NCBI GenBank assembly: GCA_947632535.1
Contig: CANRPR010000016.1
Location: 1-33,049, forward strand
Direction: 5' to 3'
DNA from: an uncultured Clostridia bacterium
Lineage (GTDB): Bacteria > Bacillota > Clostridia > TANB77 > CAG-508
DNA: 33,049 nucleotides
Shown: positions 22,676 through 32,241 of the stretch, piece after piece
Layout: every line of letters starts with the position of its first letter
How positions within the stretch are numbered: position 1 is the stretch's first letter
Position numbers and translations under genes: made by a program
The notes under the pieces: generated by a model
Told to the model about the DNA's origin: nothing
The model's input: the letters and a program-made list of their open reading frames with translations, nothing else
Databases searched by the model: none

Positions 22676-25060
22676 ATGGAAAAAGAAATTGAAATCTTAG
22701 AAACAACAATAAAGGAATTTCAAGAAAAAGAAAGACAAGAACATACAAATAATGAGGAACAACAAGCTAGCAATAATACAAAAATTAATCAATTAAGGGA
22801 AGAAAATAGAAGGAATAGGAGCATGCTTCAATCATTTGCTGAAAATGAACCTACTTATATTGAATTATCACAAGAAATAGAAAAAAATGAAGCAGAAATA
22901 AGTAAATTAGAAGAAGAAAACAGAGGCATAATCAATGCTAACTTACAAATAAGAGAAGGTAGAGTGCATATATCAGATAGAGAGCAAATTGAACAATCTA
23001 AACAAAACGTTATAGAAGGATTAAAACAAAGAAGAAGAGAATTAATAATTAATAGACATGTAAAACAAGAACAAATAGATCAATTAGAAGCAGAACAAGA
23101 ACAAATAACACTAGAAGAAGAAAACAGAGAAAACGAAATGGCAGATAAACAAGAAGCAATTACTCTATTAGAAGAAAATGAAAGATTGAGTGAATTTGTT
23201 AGACCATATGAAGAAATAAGAAGATTAGAAGAAGAAAAAGCTAGATTACAAAGTGATATAAAAGCTGCAATGAACGGAATTGAAATAGAGAAAAAGGTAG
23301 CAGAACAAAGCGGATATACTGGTACATTAGAAGCAAAACAAAACATGTTAAAAAATAAGCAAGATAAATTACAAATTGTTAGTGCAGACATAGCTTCAAA
23401 GAAAAATGCATTAGAAATATCAGAAGGAGAAGACATAAACGTAATTATCGACAAAGTTCAAGACAAATATAATAGCAACCTAGGTAAAATTGCAGCAATG
23501 CATCAATTAAAAGATGTCATGACTTTGAAAAATGAAATTAAAGCAATGCAATTACAAGGACAAGAAGCTACTGAAAGATATAACAGTAATAATGAACAAT
23601 TAAGAAATTTAAAAGAAATTATTAGCTTAAAAGCAAACAATGGTCTTTTTGCAGAAATAGAAGAAATATCAGCATGTATTGATAGTCTTGAAAATATGGA
23701 TATAAGAAATGATGTAGAAGATACATTAGAGGGAGTAAAAAAATACATAAGCAATGTTTCTGAAAGAAGAGATAATATAAAAGAAACTGTAAAAAATAAA
23801 CCAAAAGAATCAAAAGCAGCTGAAGTAGTGGAAGAAGTAGAAGAAGCAGAAAATGCAACAGAAGAAGAAACAAAGACAGAAACATCAAGCAATGAAAATG
23901 AAAAAACAACAGAAGGTCCTAAAAAGGTAGACTTCAATAAGTTAAAAGAAGCTGGTAAAAAAGTAGTAGAAAAAAGTGGCAGAAAAATTATAGAAGGCAG
24001 TAAAAAACAAATAAACAAAATAAAAAACGAAAAGCCAAAACAACAACCAAAAGAAAAAGCAGCAGAAGAAAAGAGTGGGGACGAGACAAAATCAAAAAAA
24101 GGAACTAACATAGACTTTAAAAATATAGTTATACCATCAATAGCAAACCAAAAAAATAGAATACATGAATATACAAACAAAATGGATGTTGCAGATAATG
24201 AAAATAAAGAAAACGTTACAGATGTTAATAATGAAGTAAAAGAAAACACTACTGATACTACTATAGATAATAGTAATGAAGAAAATGTTGTAAATAATAA
24301 TACACAAAATAATGAAGTTGAACCAAAAGAAAACTTAAACATTGTTGGTATTAAAATAGGTAGAAAAGTATGCATTAACATTATGAAACCTGATGAAGAA
24401 AATATAGAAACATCAACACTAGGAGGACTAAAATTAGGATTATCATATATGTCAGAGCAATACAATTCAAAAAATAGTGCAAGATCTATTGAAAAGCTAG
24501 AGTTGGATGAGGATTTAAAAGAAAAATTAGATCCACTTGTTGTAGATGTTTTAAACAAAATTGATAGAACTAAAAAACTAGAAAAGAGCTGTCTAGAACA
24601 ATACATAGAAAGTGTAAGATCAAATGGTAAGTCAAAAATGGATTTCAATATAGTATATGATTTAGAAGAATTACATGGAAGAAAAGCATTAGATAGAATA
24701 AAAGAATTTTTTAGACCACCAGTAGATCAATTTAGAGAGACTAAGAAAATAATTGAACAAAATGCAAAAAGATCTAGTGAATTAGGTGAAAAGTTTGAAG
24801 TAAAAGGAAAATACAGAATGTTAAAAGATAACTTCATGACAAACCTATTAAGAAAAATTAAACCTGTAAAACAAGTAGAAGCAGCAAAGCCAGAACAAGA
24901 AGAGCAACACGAAGAAAATTATATACATACATATGTTAGAGTAAATGGCGAAGTGTTATCTAATATCAATAAAGTTAGTGAACAATATAGTGAACAATAT
25001 AAGAATAATGATATGGAAAATACACAAAGCGATACGATAATAGATGTAGAACAAAAATAA
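22676..25060 (+). CDS. Large coiled-coil protein of unknown function
   Basis: 794 residues with AAGGAG before the ATG. Residues 1 to about 395 are Glu/Lys/Gln-rich helix, nearly all predictable as coiled coil. Residues about 395-550 are a charged, low-complexity linker, with a basic stretch (KKVVEKSGRKIIEGSKK) and an Asn/Glu/Val-rich stretch. A more ordered domain at about 555-720 contains GIKIGRKVCINIM, LGGLKLGLSYMSEQYN and YDLEELHGRKALDRIKEFF. There is no signal peptide or membrane segment. I recognise no family. It resembles the 649-residue protein at 29620 in composition and layout, but I saw no alignable segment. It could be a scaffold or cytoskeletal protein (inference only). It is a single-gene unit. 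Confidence 0.7.
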   Translation: MEKEIEILETTIKEFQEKERQEHTNNEEQQASNNTKINQLREENRRNRSMLQSFAENEPTYIELSQEIEKNEAEISKLEEENRGIINANLQIREGRVHISDREQIEQSKQNVIEGLKQRRRELIINRHVKQEQIDQLEAEQEQITLEEENRENEMADKQEAITLLEENERLSEFVRPYEEIRRLEEEKARLQSDIKAAMNGIEIEKKVAEQSGYTGTLEAKQNMLKNKQDKLQIVSADIASKKNALEISEGEDINVIIDKVQDKYNSNLGKIAAMHQLKDVMTLKNEIKAMQLQGQEATERYNSNNEQLRNLKEIISLKANNGLFAEIEEISACIDSLENMDIRNDVEDTLEGVKKYISNVSERRDNIKETVKNKPKESKAAEVVEEVEEAENATEEETKTETSSNENEKTTEGPKKVDFNKLKEAGKKVVEKSGRKIIEGSKKQINKIKNEKPKQQPKEKAAEEKSGDETKSKKGTNIDFKNIVIPSIANQKNRIHEYTNKMDVADNENKENVTDVNNEVKENTTDTTIDNSNEENVVNNNTQNNEVEPKENLNIVGIKIGRKVCINIMKPDEENIETSTLGGLKLGLSYMSEQYNSKNSARSIEKLELDEDLKEKLDPLVVDVLNKIDRTKKLEKSCLEQYIESVRSNGKSKMDFNIVYDLEELHGRKALDRIKEFFRPPVDQFRETKKIIEQNAKRSSELGEKFEVKGKYRMLKDNFMTNLLRKIKPVKQVEAAKPEQEEQHEENYIHTYVRVNGEVLSNINKVSEQYSEQYKNNDMENTQSDTIIDVEQK

Positions 25061-25075
25061 TATAAAAAGTGACAC

Positions 25076-25117
25076 AAAAATAGTGAATTAAAATTTTTTC
25101 TAATTCACTATTTTTTA
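25076..25117 (+). terminator. Terminator after the coiled-coil gene
   Basis: AAAAATAGTGAATTA pairs perfectly with TAATTCACTATTTTT over 15 bp around a 10-base loop and ends in a T-run. Confidence 0.8.
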
Positions 25118-25125
25118 GTAAAATA

Positions 25126-25154
25126 TTGCAAACGAAGCAATTTTAATATATAAT
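25126..25154 (+). promoter_or_regulatory. Promoter for the sortase gene
   Basis: TTGCAA, a 17-base spacer and TATAAT. Confidence 0.5.
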
Positions 25155-25212
25155 AAAATAAGTAATACTTTAAACAAAAACATGCGAAAAATAATAAAGA
25201 AAGGAGCAAACG

Positions 25213-26052
25213 ATGAATCAAATATTAATAACACAAAAAATATATGTAACACCAGAATTAAAAAGAAAGAAAAAAGCCTATAGATTCAACTTTTTCATAT
25301 CAATCTTTTTAATATGTTTGCTATTTTCTTATTACATTTATGCAGAATATGATAGAAACAAAAATGAGGAAATTTCACAGGAAATTTTATCAAGAATGTC
25401 CATTGTTCAAGAAGGAGAAGATGGTCAAAACATTAGTGAAATAGATGGTAATGGCTCTATAAAAATAGAAGGAAATTGTATAGTTATTACATTAGATGGA
25501 ACAGATAGTTTAACTAAAGAAGTAAATATAACTAACTTAGCAAAAGATGTAAATGTAGAAAATGAAAGTCAACAAGTAGCACAAGTAGAACCACAACCAG
25601 AGCCGGAGCCAGAACAACAAGAAGAAAGACCAGTAACATATACATCAAGTAATGGAAAATCATATAATGTAGATTGCATACTAAATATACCAAGTTTAGG
25701 TATAAACTATCCAGTATTATCAGATTATTCAGAAGAAAATTTAAAAATATCACTAAATAAATTTTGGGGATGCAAACCAAATGAAGTTGGAAATTATGTA
25801 ATAGCAGGTCACAACTATAAAAATAAGAAAATGTTTGGAAAGCTATCACAAATGGAAATAGGCGATATTTGCGAAATAACAGACCTAAAAGGAAATACAA
25901 TAAAATATAGTGTATATGATAGAGATATAGTAGAACCAGAAGATACATCTTGTACATCACAAAGAACAAATGGTCAAAAAGAAGTTACACTAATCACATG
26001 TACAAATTATGGACAGCAAAGGCTAATACTAAAAGCAAGAGAAGTTACTTAA
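25213..26052 (+). CDS. Sortase (possibly class D-like)
   Basis: 279 residues with AAAGGAG before the ATG. A basic N-terminus leads into one membrane helix (about 25-45), then a Pro/Glu/Gln-rich linker (about 130-145) and the sortase beta-barrel. The catalytic residues are H200 in AGHNY, C263 in TLITCT and R270 in GQQRLILKAR. Sortases cut a C-terminal sorting signal and attach the protein to the cell wall or to pilin subunits. No substrate with an LPXTG-like signal is present in the window, and the surface proteins at both ends lack one. Length and the TLITCT form suggest class D or a related housekeeping type; the class is not certain. Confidence 0.87.
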   Translation: MNQILITQKIYVTPELKRKKKAYRFNFFISIFLICLLFSYYIYAEYDRNKNEEISQEILSRMSIVQEGEDGQNISEIDGNGSIKIEGNCIVITLDGTDSLTKEVNITNLAKDVNVENESQQVAQVEPQPEPEPEQQEERPVTYTSSNGKSYNVDCILNIPSLGINYPVLSDYSEENLKISLNKFWGCKPNEVGNYVIAGHNYKNKKMFGKLSQMEIGDICEITDLKGNTIKYSVYDRDIVEPEDTSCTSQRTNGQKEVTLITCTNYGQQRLILKAREVT

Positions 26053-26071
26053 AATAAATCTATAAAAAGTC

Positions 26072-26100
26072 TTGCAAAATAACAAAAAAAGTGATAACAT
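26072..26100 (+). promoter_or_regulatory. Promoter for the ileS T-box transcript
   Basis: TTGCAA, a 17-base spacer and TAACAT, just upstream of the T-box leader. Confidence 0.5.
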
Positions 26101-26107
26101 AAATAAA

Positions 26108-26360
26108 AAACAAAGACGAGGACAACATAAATAAAAATAATCCAACAGAGAGCTAGATGTATGCTGAAATTCTAGCAGGAAATAATTTATTTATTATCAC
26201 CTTATCAGTTGCTTATTTGAAAAATAGTAAAATAAGTCGTAAACTTGCGTTAAAAGTAATATTAAGAGAATTTAAAATTATTTTAAATTAAAATAGGTGG
26301 TACCGCGGAACAATAGTCCATTTCGTCCTATAACATTAGGATGGAATGGGCATTTTTGAT
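26108..26360 (+). ncRNA. T-box riboswitch controlling ileS
   Basis: The antiterminator T-box AGGTGGTACCGCGG (26295-26308) is nearly consensus. A long AT-rich lower stem I can form between about 26126-26143 and 26181-26195. An ATC followed by A at 26196-26198 is a fair candidate for the isoleucine specifier codon. The terminator pairs CCATTTCGTCCT with AGGATGGAATGG and ends in ATTTTTGATTTT. Uncharged tRNA-Ile would stabilise the antiterminator and let transcription reach ileS and the gene behind it. The T-box itself is certain; the specifier position is inferred. Confidence 0.92.
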
Positions 26361-26371
26361 TTTATTATGTT

Positions 26372-26431
26372 AAAAAAAGAAGCGTCCCCAAATGGACAAA
26401 ATGTCCAAAAAAGAACCGTCCCCAATTGGAC
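26372..26431 (-). repeat. Interspersed hairpin repeat between T-box and ileS
   Basis: In reverse complement, two tandem units (GTCCAATTGGGGACGGTTC then GTCCAAATGGGGACGCTTC). It lies after the T-box terminator and 21 bases before the ileS start, so it is in the ileS mRNA leader. It may fold and affect message stability or translation. Confidence 0.8.
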
Positions 26432-26452
26432 AAAAAATAAGGAGGAAGAAAC

Positions 26453-29400
26453 ATGTATAAAAAAGTTGAATTACCAAACGGATTTGTTGGAATGGAACAT
26501 GATGTTGCAGACTTATGGAAAAAAGAAGATATTATCAAAAAGAATTTTGATATGAACAAAGGAAAAAGATATTTCACATTTTATGATGGACCACCAACGG
26601 CAAATGGAAAACCACATGTTGGACACATCTTAACAAGAGTTATGAAAGATATTATACCAAGATACAAAGTTATGAAAGGGTATCGTGTTTTAAGAAAAGC
26701 AGGATGGGATACTCATGGTTTACCAGTTGAATTGGAAATAGAGAAAAAGCTTGGTATTTCAGGAAAAGAACAAATAGAAGAATATGGTGTAGAAAAGTTT
26801 GTAAAGGAATGTAAAGAAAGTGTATTTACATATGTAAGTCTATGGGAAAAAATGACTAACCAAGTAGGATTTTGGGTAGATATGGATGACCCATATATCA
26901 CATATGATAATAAATATATTGAATCTGTATGGTGGGCACTAAAAGAAATGTGGAAAAAAGGATTGCTTTATGAGGGACACAAAGTAATGCCATACTGCCC
27001 AAGATGTGGAACAGCGCTATCTTCTCATGAAGTTGCACAAGGTTATAAGGATGTTAAGGATTTAACATGTATTGCTAAATTTAAAATAGTAGGAGAAGAC
27101 AAATATATTTTAGCTTGGACAACAACTCCATGGACATTGCCTTCTAACTTAGCACTTTGCGTTAATAAATCATATACATATGTTGAAGTTAAAGCAAATA
27201 TAGCAAAGCCAGAAGAAGCACCAAAATATGAAAACTATATTCTAGCCAAAGATTTATTAGGATCAGTATTAAAAGAAACAGAATATGAAATTGTAAAAGA
27301 ATTTAAAGGTGAAGAATTACTAGGTACAAAATATGAACAATTAATGCCATTTGCAAATGTTGAGGGAAAAGCATTTGAGGTAATTCATGGAGACTATGTT
27401 AATTTGGAAGATGGTACAGGTATAGTACACATTGCACCAGCTTATGGTGAAGACGATAGCTTAGTTTCAAAACAAAATGGAATAGCATTTATAAACTTAG
27501 TTGATAAATCAGGAAAATTTGTAAAAGAAGTAACACCATGGGCAGGAAGATTTGTAAGAGATTGCAATGAGGACATCTGCAACTGGTTACAACAAGAAAA
27601 CAAACTATTCTCTAAAGAAAAACATTTACACTCATATCCACATTGCTGGAGATGTGATACACCACTACTATATTACCCAAAAGAGAGTTGGTTTGTTGCA
27701 ATGAGCAAACTAAGAAACGAATTAGTAGACAACAATAACAAAGTAAACTGGTATCCAGATACAATTAGAACAGGAAGATTTGGAAAATTCCTAGAAAATG
27801 TTATCGACTGGGGTATTTCAAGAGATCGTTATTGGGGTACACCACTTCCAATTTGGACTTGCGAATGTGGACATCAAGAATGTATAGGAAGTATTGCAGA
27901 ATTAAAAGAAAAAGGAATAAATGTACCAGAAGATATAGAATTACACAAGCCATATATAGACGAAGTACACTTAAAATGTCCACATTGTGGTAAAGAAATG
28001 AAAAGAGCAAAAGAAGTAATTGACTGCTGGTTTGATTCAGGATCAATGCCATTTGCACAATATCATTATCCATTTGAAAATAAAGAACTATTTGAAACAA
28101 ACTTTCCAGCACAATTCATATCAGAAGCAATAGACCAAACAAGAGGATGGTTCTATACATTAACAGCAATTGGAACAGCACTATTTAAAAGAACACCATT
28201 TGAAAACTGTATAGTATTAGGACATGTGCTAGATGGAAAAGGACAAAAAATGTCAAAATCAAAAGGAAATGGTGTAGATCCATTTACACTATTAAACGAA
28301 GTAGGAGCAGATGCAACAAGATGGCATTTCTATACAGTAAGTGCACCATGGTTGCCAACTAGATTATCATTAGAAAATGTACAAGAAACACAAAGAGGAT
28401 TTTTAAGCACATTATGGAATGTATATTCATTCTATGTACTTTATGCTGAAATAGACAAATTTAATCCATATGACTATCAAGACTTTAAAATAACAAATAT
28501 AATGGACAAATGGATTATATCTAAACTAAATACTTTAGTAAAGGAAGTAGACGAAAAACTAAATGCATACGACATTACAGGTGCAGCACTAGAAATTGAC
28601 GAATTTACAGATAGACTTTCAAACTGGTATGTAAGAAGAAACAGAGAAAGATTCTGGAGTCAAACACTAGATAATGAAAAAATAGGAGCATACATAACAT
28701 TACACAAAGTTTTAGTAACTCTATCAAAAATTGCAGCTCCATTTGTACCATTTATAACAGAAGAAATTTATCAAAATTTAGTTGTTGGACTAGATAAAAA
28801 TGCAAACGAAAGTGTTCACTTATGCTTATGGCCAGAAGTAGATGAACAAGCAATAGACAAAAAACTGGAAAAGGAAATGGACTTAGCATATGACATTGTA
28901 AAATTAGGTAGAAGTGCAAGAAACACAAGTAATATAAAAAATAGACAACCATTATCTGAAATGCTAATATCAATAGATGCGTTGCCAGAATATTATGGAG
29001 ACATTGTAAAAGAAGAATTAAATGTTAAAAAAGTAGTATTGGGTGCAGAAATGTCGAATTATGTACACTTTGAAATAAAGCCTAATTTACCAGTACTAGG
29101 AAGAGAATATGGTAAGCTAATTCCAAAAATAAAAGAAAAAATTTCAAAATATAATCAAATGGACTTGGCAAATAAAATTAAAAGCGGTAAAATAGAATAT
29201 ATAGAAATAGAAGATACACAAATTCCGTTATCAAGTGAAAACTTACTAATAACAATGCAAGGAAAAGAAGGATTTGCATTTGCTGGAGAAGGAGAAATTG
29301 GTGTTGTACTAGATACACATATTACTCCAGAATTAAAAGATGAAGGATATGTTAGAGAAATACTTTCAAAAGTGCAAAACATGAGAAAAGATAAAGGCTT

Positions 29401-29596
29401 TGAAGTATTAGATAGAATTAATCTATACGTATCAGGCAATAAAATGCTAGAAGAATTAATAAAAAAGAATGCAGATACAATTTCACATGATGTATTAGCC
29501 AATGAGATTATATATGATAAAGAAATATCTACATATACGCAGATGAACATAAATGGAGAAACCTTGAACATTGATGTTGAAGTAAAAAATAAATAA
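26453..29596 (+). CDS. ileS: Isoleucyl-tRNA synthetase, IleS2-like
   Basis: 1047 residues with AAGGAGGAAG before the ATG. It charges tRNA-Ile with isoleucine and edits valine. The HIGH motif is H55-V-G-H58 in [23 protein letters not shown] follows; the KMSKS motif is near residue 600 ([14 protein letters not shown]). Zinc-type cysteine pairs occur at [13 protein letters not shown] and [10 protein letters not shown]. Length, the PHVGH form of HIGH and the missing C-terminal zinc finger of the short bacterial type point to the eukaryote-like IleS2 class, some members of which resist mupirocin. This class call is from recognition only. Expression is set by the T-box. The ART-like gene follows 23 bases later, apparently on the same transcript. 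Confidence 0.95.
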   Translation: MYKKVELPNGFVGMEHDVADLWKKEDIIKKNFDMNKGKRYFTFYDGPPTANGKPHVGHILTRVMKDIIPRYKVMKGYRVLRKAGWDTHGLPVELEIEKKLGISGKEQIEEYGVEKFVKECKESVFTYVSLWEKMTNQVGFWVDMDDPYITYDNKYIESVWWALKEMWKKGLLYEGHKVMPYCPRCGTALSSHEVAQGYKDVKDLTCIAKFKIVGEDKYILAWTTTPWTLPSNLALCVNKSYTYVEVKANIAKPEEAPKYENYILAKDLLGSVLKETEYEIVKEFKGEELLGTKYEQLMPFANVEGKAFEVIHGDYVNLEDGTGIVHIAPAYGEDDSLVSKQNGIAFINLVDKSGKFVKEVTPWAGRFVRDCNEDICNWLQQENKLFSKEKHLHSYPHCWRCDTPLLYYPKESWFVAMSKLRNELVDNNNKVNWYPDTIRTGRFGKFLENVIDWGISRDRYWGTPLPIWTCECGHQECIGSIAELKEKGINVPEDIELHKPYIDEVHLKCPHCGKEMKRAKEVIDCWFDSGSMPFAQYHYPFENKELFETNFPAQFISEAIDQTRGWFYTLTAIGTALFKRTPFENCIVLGHVLDGKGQKMSKSKGNGVDPFTLLNEVGADATRWHFYTVSAPWLPTRLSLENVQETQRGFLSTLWNVYSFYVLYAEIDKFNPYDYQDFKITNIMDKWIISKLNTLVKEVDEKLNAYDITGAALEIDEFTDRLSNWYVRRNRERFWSQTLDNEKIGAYITLHKVLVTLSKIAAPFVPFITEEIYQNLVVGLDKNANESVHLCLWPEVDEQAIDKKLEKEMDLAYDIVKLGRSARNTSNIKNRQPLSEMLISIDALPEYYGDIVKEELNVKKVVLGAEMSNYVHFEIKPNLPVLGREYGKLIPKIKEKISKYNQMDLANKIKSGKIEYIEIEDTQIPLSSENLLITMQGKEGFAFAGEGEIGVVLDTHITPELKDEGYVREILSKVQNMRKDKGFEVLDRINLYVSGNKMLEELIKKNADTISHDVLANEIIYDKEISTYTQMNINGETLNIDVEVKNK

Positions 29597-29619
29597 AAGA
29601 ATAAACGAAGGAGAAGAAA

Positions 29620-31569
29620 ATGGAGTCAAAGCAAGCATATGATAATTTAATAATAAATGATGCTGAAAAAAAGTCAATCCAGAGATATATGGGATTCTCA
29701 CATACTAGAATAAATATGCTTGCTGACTTTAATCCAAGCGTTGTAAAAGAACTAACATCAAAAGGATGGGTTATAGCAGAAAGTTCACAAGAGCTAGAAG
29801 AAGATATAAACGATTTTATTAATATATATTCAGCAATGTATAAAGAAAAAAAGAAAATAAGCACAAATAAATTAATTAGAGGAACAACAAATAACGAAGC
29901 AAGAAATATAATCAAAGGTTATAGCTATAATAGAATTTTATCTACAAGTACTGATGAAAACATTGCAAAAAGATTTTGTCAGTATGGAAATTCTGCATTA
30001 ATAAGAATTCAAACATCAGGAGAAATACCATCTCTTTATGCTGGAGATTTTCTAGAAGAACATTCAGCAGATGAGGAAGAAATTATTATAGCACCATTTG
30101 CAAAAGTAGAAAAAGCACAAATAACAAGTGATTGGAAAGGCTACAAGTATTATGATGTTACAATATCTGCTCCAGAATTAGAAGAAATTCCACAAGAAAA
30201 AATTGACGAACTAAAAAAAGAAGTTCTAGAACAATTTCCTGAATTTATAAAAGAAATAAATGGTATGCAAGAAAACGAACTAGGAATGTATGATGAAAAA
30301 AATATGAAATTATACAGATTTAGAACTAAAATACAAGAACTAATGAAGGGGCTTTGCAAACAAAAAGAGTTAGAAATAGACAGAGCCAAAGAAGAAGTAA
30401 AGGAAAAAAAGGAGAAAAAGGAAGAAAAACCTGAGAAAGCTGCAGTTCAAGATAAAGAAAAAATAGAACAAGAAAGAGCTAAAGAGCAAGAACAGCTAAA
30501 TAAGAAAAAAGCACAAGAGTTAATATTACAAAGTTATAGAACTAATTTAAGAGGAACAATAAATAATGGAATAAAAAGTACATTAGAATTGGATGATATT
30601 ATAAAAAAAGAGTATGAAGATTTAATAAGACACGAGTCAAAATATTTGGATGTAGCTAGAAGACTAAACTTGGACTTCCATGGCTTATTAGAGGATGAGA
30701 ATATATATGAGGCAGTTGCAAATGCAAGAAATAGTTGCGATGCCGTTCAAGACGATATGATAGAATCAGATGCTAATAATGCAGATAATCAGCAAGATAT
30801 ATATGGTAAGCGAAAAGATGTAGAAGAAATGCTAGATGGAATAAAAGTTGGAAAAGAAATAGCACTTGATTTACCAAAGATAAGAGAAGTATATGATAAA
30901 GAGGCTATGCATGAAATAAAGAAAAGCCTATATATGAGAGTCCATAGAATAATTAGAGAAGAACAAATTAACAAACTTATGAAACAAAAAGAAGAAAAGC
31001 AAAATAGCAAAACTACATTCTTTGAAAAAGTATTTGGAAAAAATGAGCTAAAAAAGCAACAAATAATGGCATTAGATTTGCAAATACAAACATTAACAGA
31101 AAATCCAATAGCAGAGCAAGAAACATACAGAGTAAGAGATATTTTAGGAGAAGTAAGAGCATTTAATATTATGGAAAAAGACAGTAAATACAGTCAACAA
31201 ATGGAACGATTAGAAGAAAGTATCCCAAAAATATTTGATGGATTTTCAGAACAAGAAATAAATGAGATAGCAGAAAGAAAAATTGCCGAAAGAAAAAATT
31301 TACCAGAAGTATTACCAGAGAAAATAGGATTATTTCAGATTAGAAAAGCAGCAAACATGCTAAAACAACAAAACGAAACAACGAAACAAAATATCCATGC
31401 GAACATAAATGGTAGATCAGGATTGAAAGTACAAAGTAATTCAAATTCTGCTGCAATGTTTAAAAATAAAATGCAAATGATAGCAAATGCAGTAAAAAAC
31501 AAGGAGCAAATTAGGCAAAGTAAAGAACAATTTTTAAGTGATCCAGATAAAACAGAACAAATTTATTGA
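29620..31569 (+). CDS. ADP-ribosyltransferase-like domain plus helical region
   Basis: 649 residues with AAGGAG before the ATG. Residues about 60-175 show the layout of R-S-E ADP-ribosyltransferases: R87 in LIRGTT, the S-T-S strand at 108-110 in RILSTSTDENIAKRF, and an E-x-E at 152-154 in ADEEEIIIAPFAKV. Such enzymes transfer ADP-ribose from NAD to proteins or nucleic acids; many are toxins or phage proteins. The remaining 470 residues are charged and helical, with a Lys/Glu run (about 255-290), a FFEKVFGK segment and no signal peptide or membrane span. It is in the ileS transcript with no terminator between. The assignment rests on motif order; activity and target are unknown. The likely immunity or partner gene is not evident. 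Confidence 0.6.
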   Translation: MESKQAYDNLIINDAEKKSIQRYMGFSHTRINMLADFNPSVVKELTSKGWVIAESSQELEEDINDFINIYSAMYKEKKKISTNKLIRGTTNNEARNIIKGYSYNRILSTSTDENIAKRFCQYGNSALIRIQTSGEIPSLYAGDFLEEHSADEEEIIIAPFAKVEKAQITSDWKGYKYYDVTISAPELEEIPQEKIDELKKEVLEQFPEFIKEINGMQENELGMYDEKNMKLYRFRTKIQELMKGLCKQKELEIDRAKEEVKEKKEKKEEKPEKAAVQDKEKIEQERAKEQEQLNKKKAQELILQSYRTNLRGTINNGIKSTLELDDIIKKEYEDLIRHESKYLDVARRLNLDFHGLLEDENIYEAVANARNSCDAVQDDMIESDANNADNQQDIYGKRKDVEEMLDGIKVGKEIALDLPKIREVYDKEAMHEIKKSLYMRVHRIIREEQINKLMKQKEEKQNSKTTFFEKVFGKNELKKQQIMALDLQIQTLTENPIAEQETYRVRDILGEVRAFNIMEKDSKYSQQMERLEESIPKIFDGFSEQEINEIAERKIAERKNLPEVLPEKIGLFQIRKAANMLKQQNETTKQNIHANINGRSGLKVQSNSNSAAMFKNKMQMIANAVKNKEQIRQSKEQFLSDPDKTEQIY

Positions 31570-31594
31570 CAAATTTTAAAGTGTCATATAAAAT
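31566..31594 (+). promoter_or_regulatory. Promoter for the 204-residue protein
   Basis: TTGACA, a 17-base spacer and TAAAAT. The -35 hexamer overlaps the TGA stop of the ART-like gene, so the next gene can be expressed apart from the ileS transcript. Confidence 0.55.
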
Positions 31595-31626
31595 GCAAAA
31601 TATAAAAACAAAAGAAAGGTAAAAAT

Positions 31627-32241
31627 ATGAGATTTTTTGAATGGTTAAAAAAATTATTTACTAGAAAAAATAAATTACTATTAAATGCAGGTAGTGAAGA
31701 AAAGCAGCAAGAAATTCAAAACATTAAAGAAGAACCTGCAAAAAAGGAAGAGATAAGTGAAGAAGAAAAAAGAAAGCAGAGGTTAGAAACACCATATTTT
31801 TCATATAAATTCACAGTGTTAGATGGAATTACAAACAGACAATTTCAAGGTGTAGATTTATCAACAGGTGAAATATTAAGACTAGAAAACACAGACAAAA
31901 TAGCAGAAACAGCTGAAGGAATGAGTATTTATGAAGGATATGTAAATCATTTAGAAAACGAAAATGATATTTCAATATTCGATACCAAAGAGCCAAGCGG
32001 TTACCCAGTTATATTTGAATCTGCACTAAAACTAGAAGATATTGCTAGTAATAAAGATCCAGAAGAAATTCACGCAGTATTAAACTTATTATCAAAAAAT
32101 AAAGATGTAAGATTATTAAAAGACCAATTAATATATATTGGTGGAATACGACAAGATGGAAAAGTATATAGACAAGATTGTTCTTCAGAGCAAGCCGCAG
32201 AAACAATTACAGAGAAAATGATAAAATATCGTTGGAGTTAA
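31627..32241 (+). CDS. Hypothetical protein with N-terminal amphipathic helix
   Basis: 204 residues with GAAAGG before the ATG. The N-terminus (MRFFEWLKKLFTRKNK) is a basic amphipathic helix that could bind membrane or a partner. A charged linker (about 25-55) follows, then a mixed alpha/beta part (YFSYKFTVLDGITNRQFQG, LSTGEILRL, YPVIFESALKLEDIAS, IYIGGIRQDGKVYRQD). No family was recognised. It lies 57 bases after the ART-like gene in the same direction but has a separate promoter, the layout expected of a regulator, partner or immunity protein; that link is inference. The TAA stop lies at the edge of a repeat cluster. Confidence 0.6.
   Translation: MRFFEWLKKLFTRKNKLLLNAGSEEKQQEIQNIKEEPAKKEEISEEEKRKQRLETPYFSYKFTVLDGITNRQFQGVDLSTGEILRLENTDKIAETAEGMSIYEGYVNHLENENDISIFDTKEPSGYPVIFESALKLEDIASNKDPEEIHAVLNLLSKNKDVRLLKDQLIYIGGIRQDGKVYRQDCSSEQAAETITEKMIKYRWS

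Noticed and set aside
23503-24648. Long minus-strand open frame of 381 codons
   Set aside because: It is antisense to the coiled-coil gene, rich in Ser/Phe/Leu as expected from the complement of Glu/Lys/Asn codons, and has no ribosome binding site or known motif.
26346-26577. Short frames reading through the repeat before ileS
   Set aside because: They translate the T-box terminator and the repeat itself (peptides such as RTVPNWTK) and are a known type of false gene.
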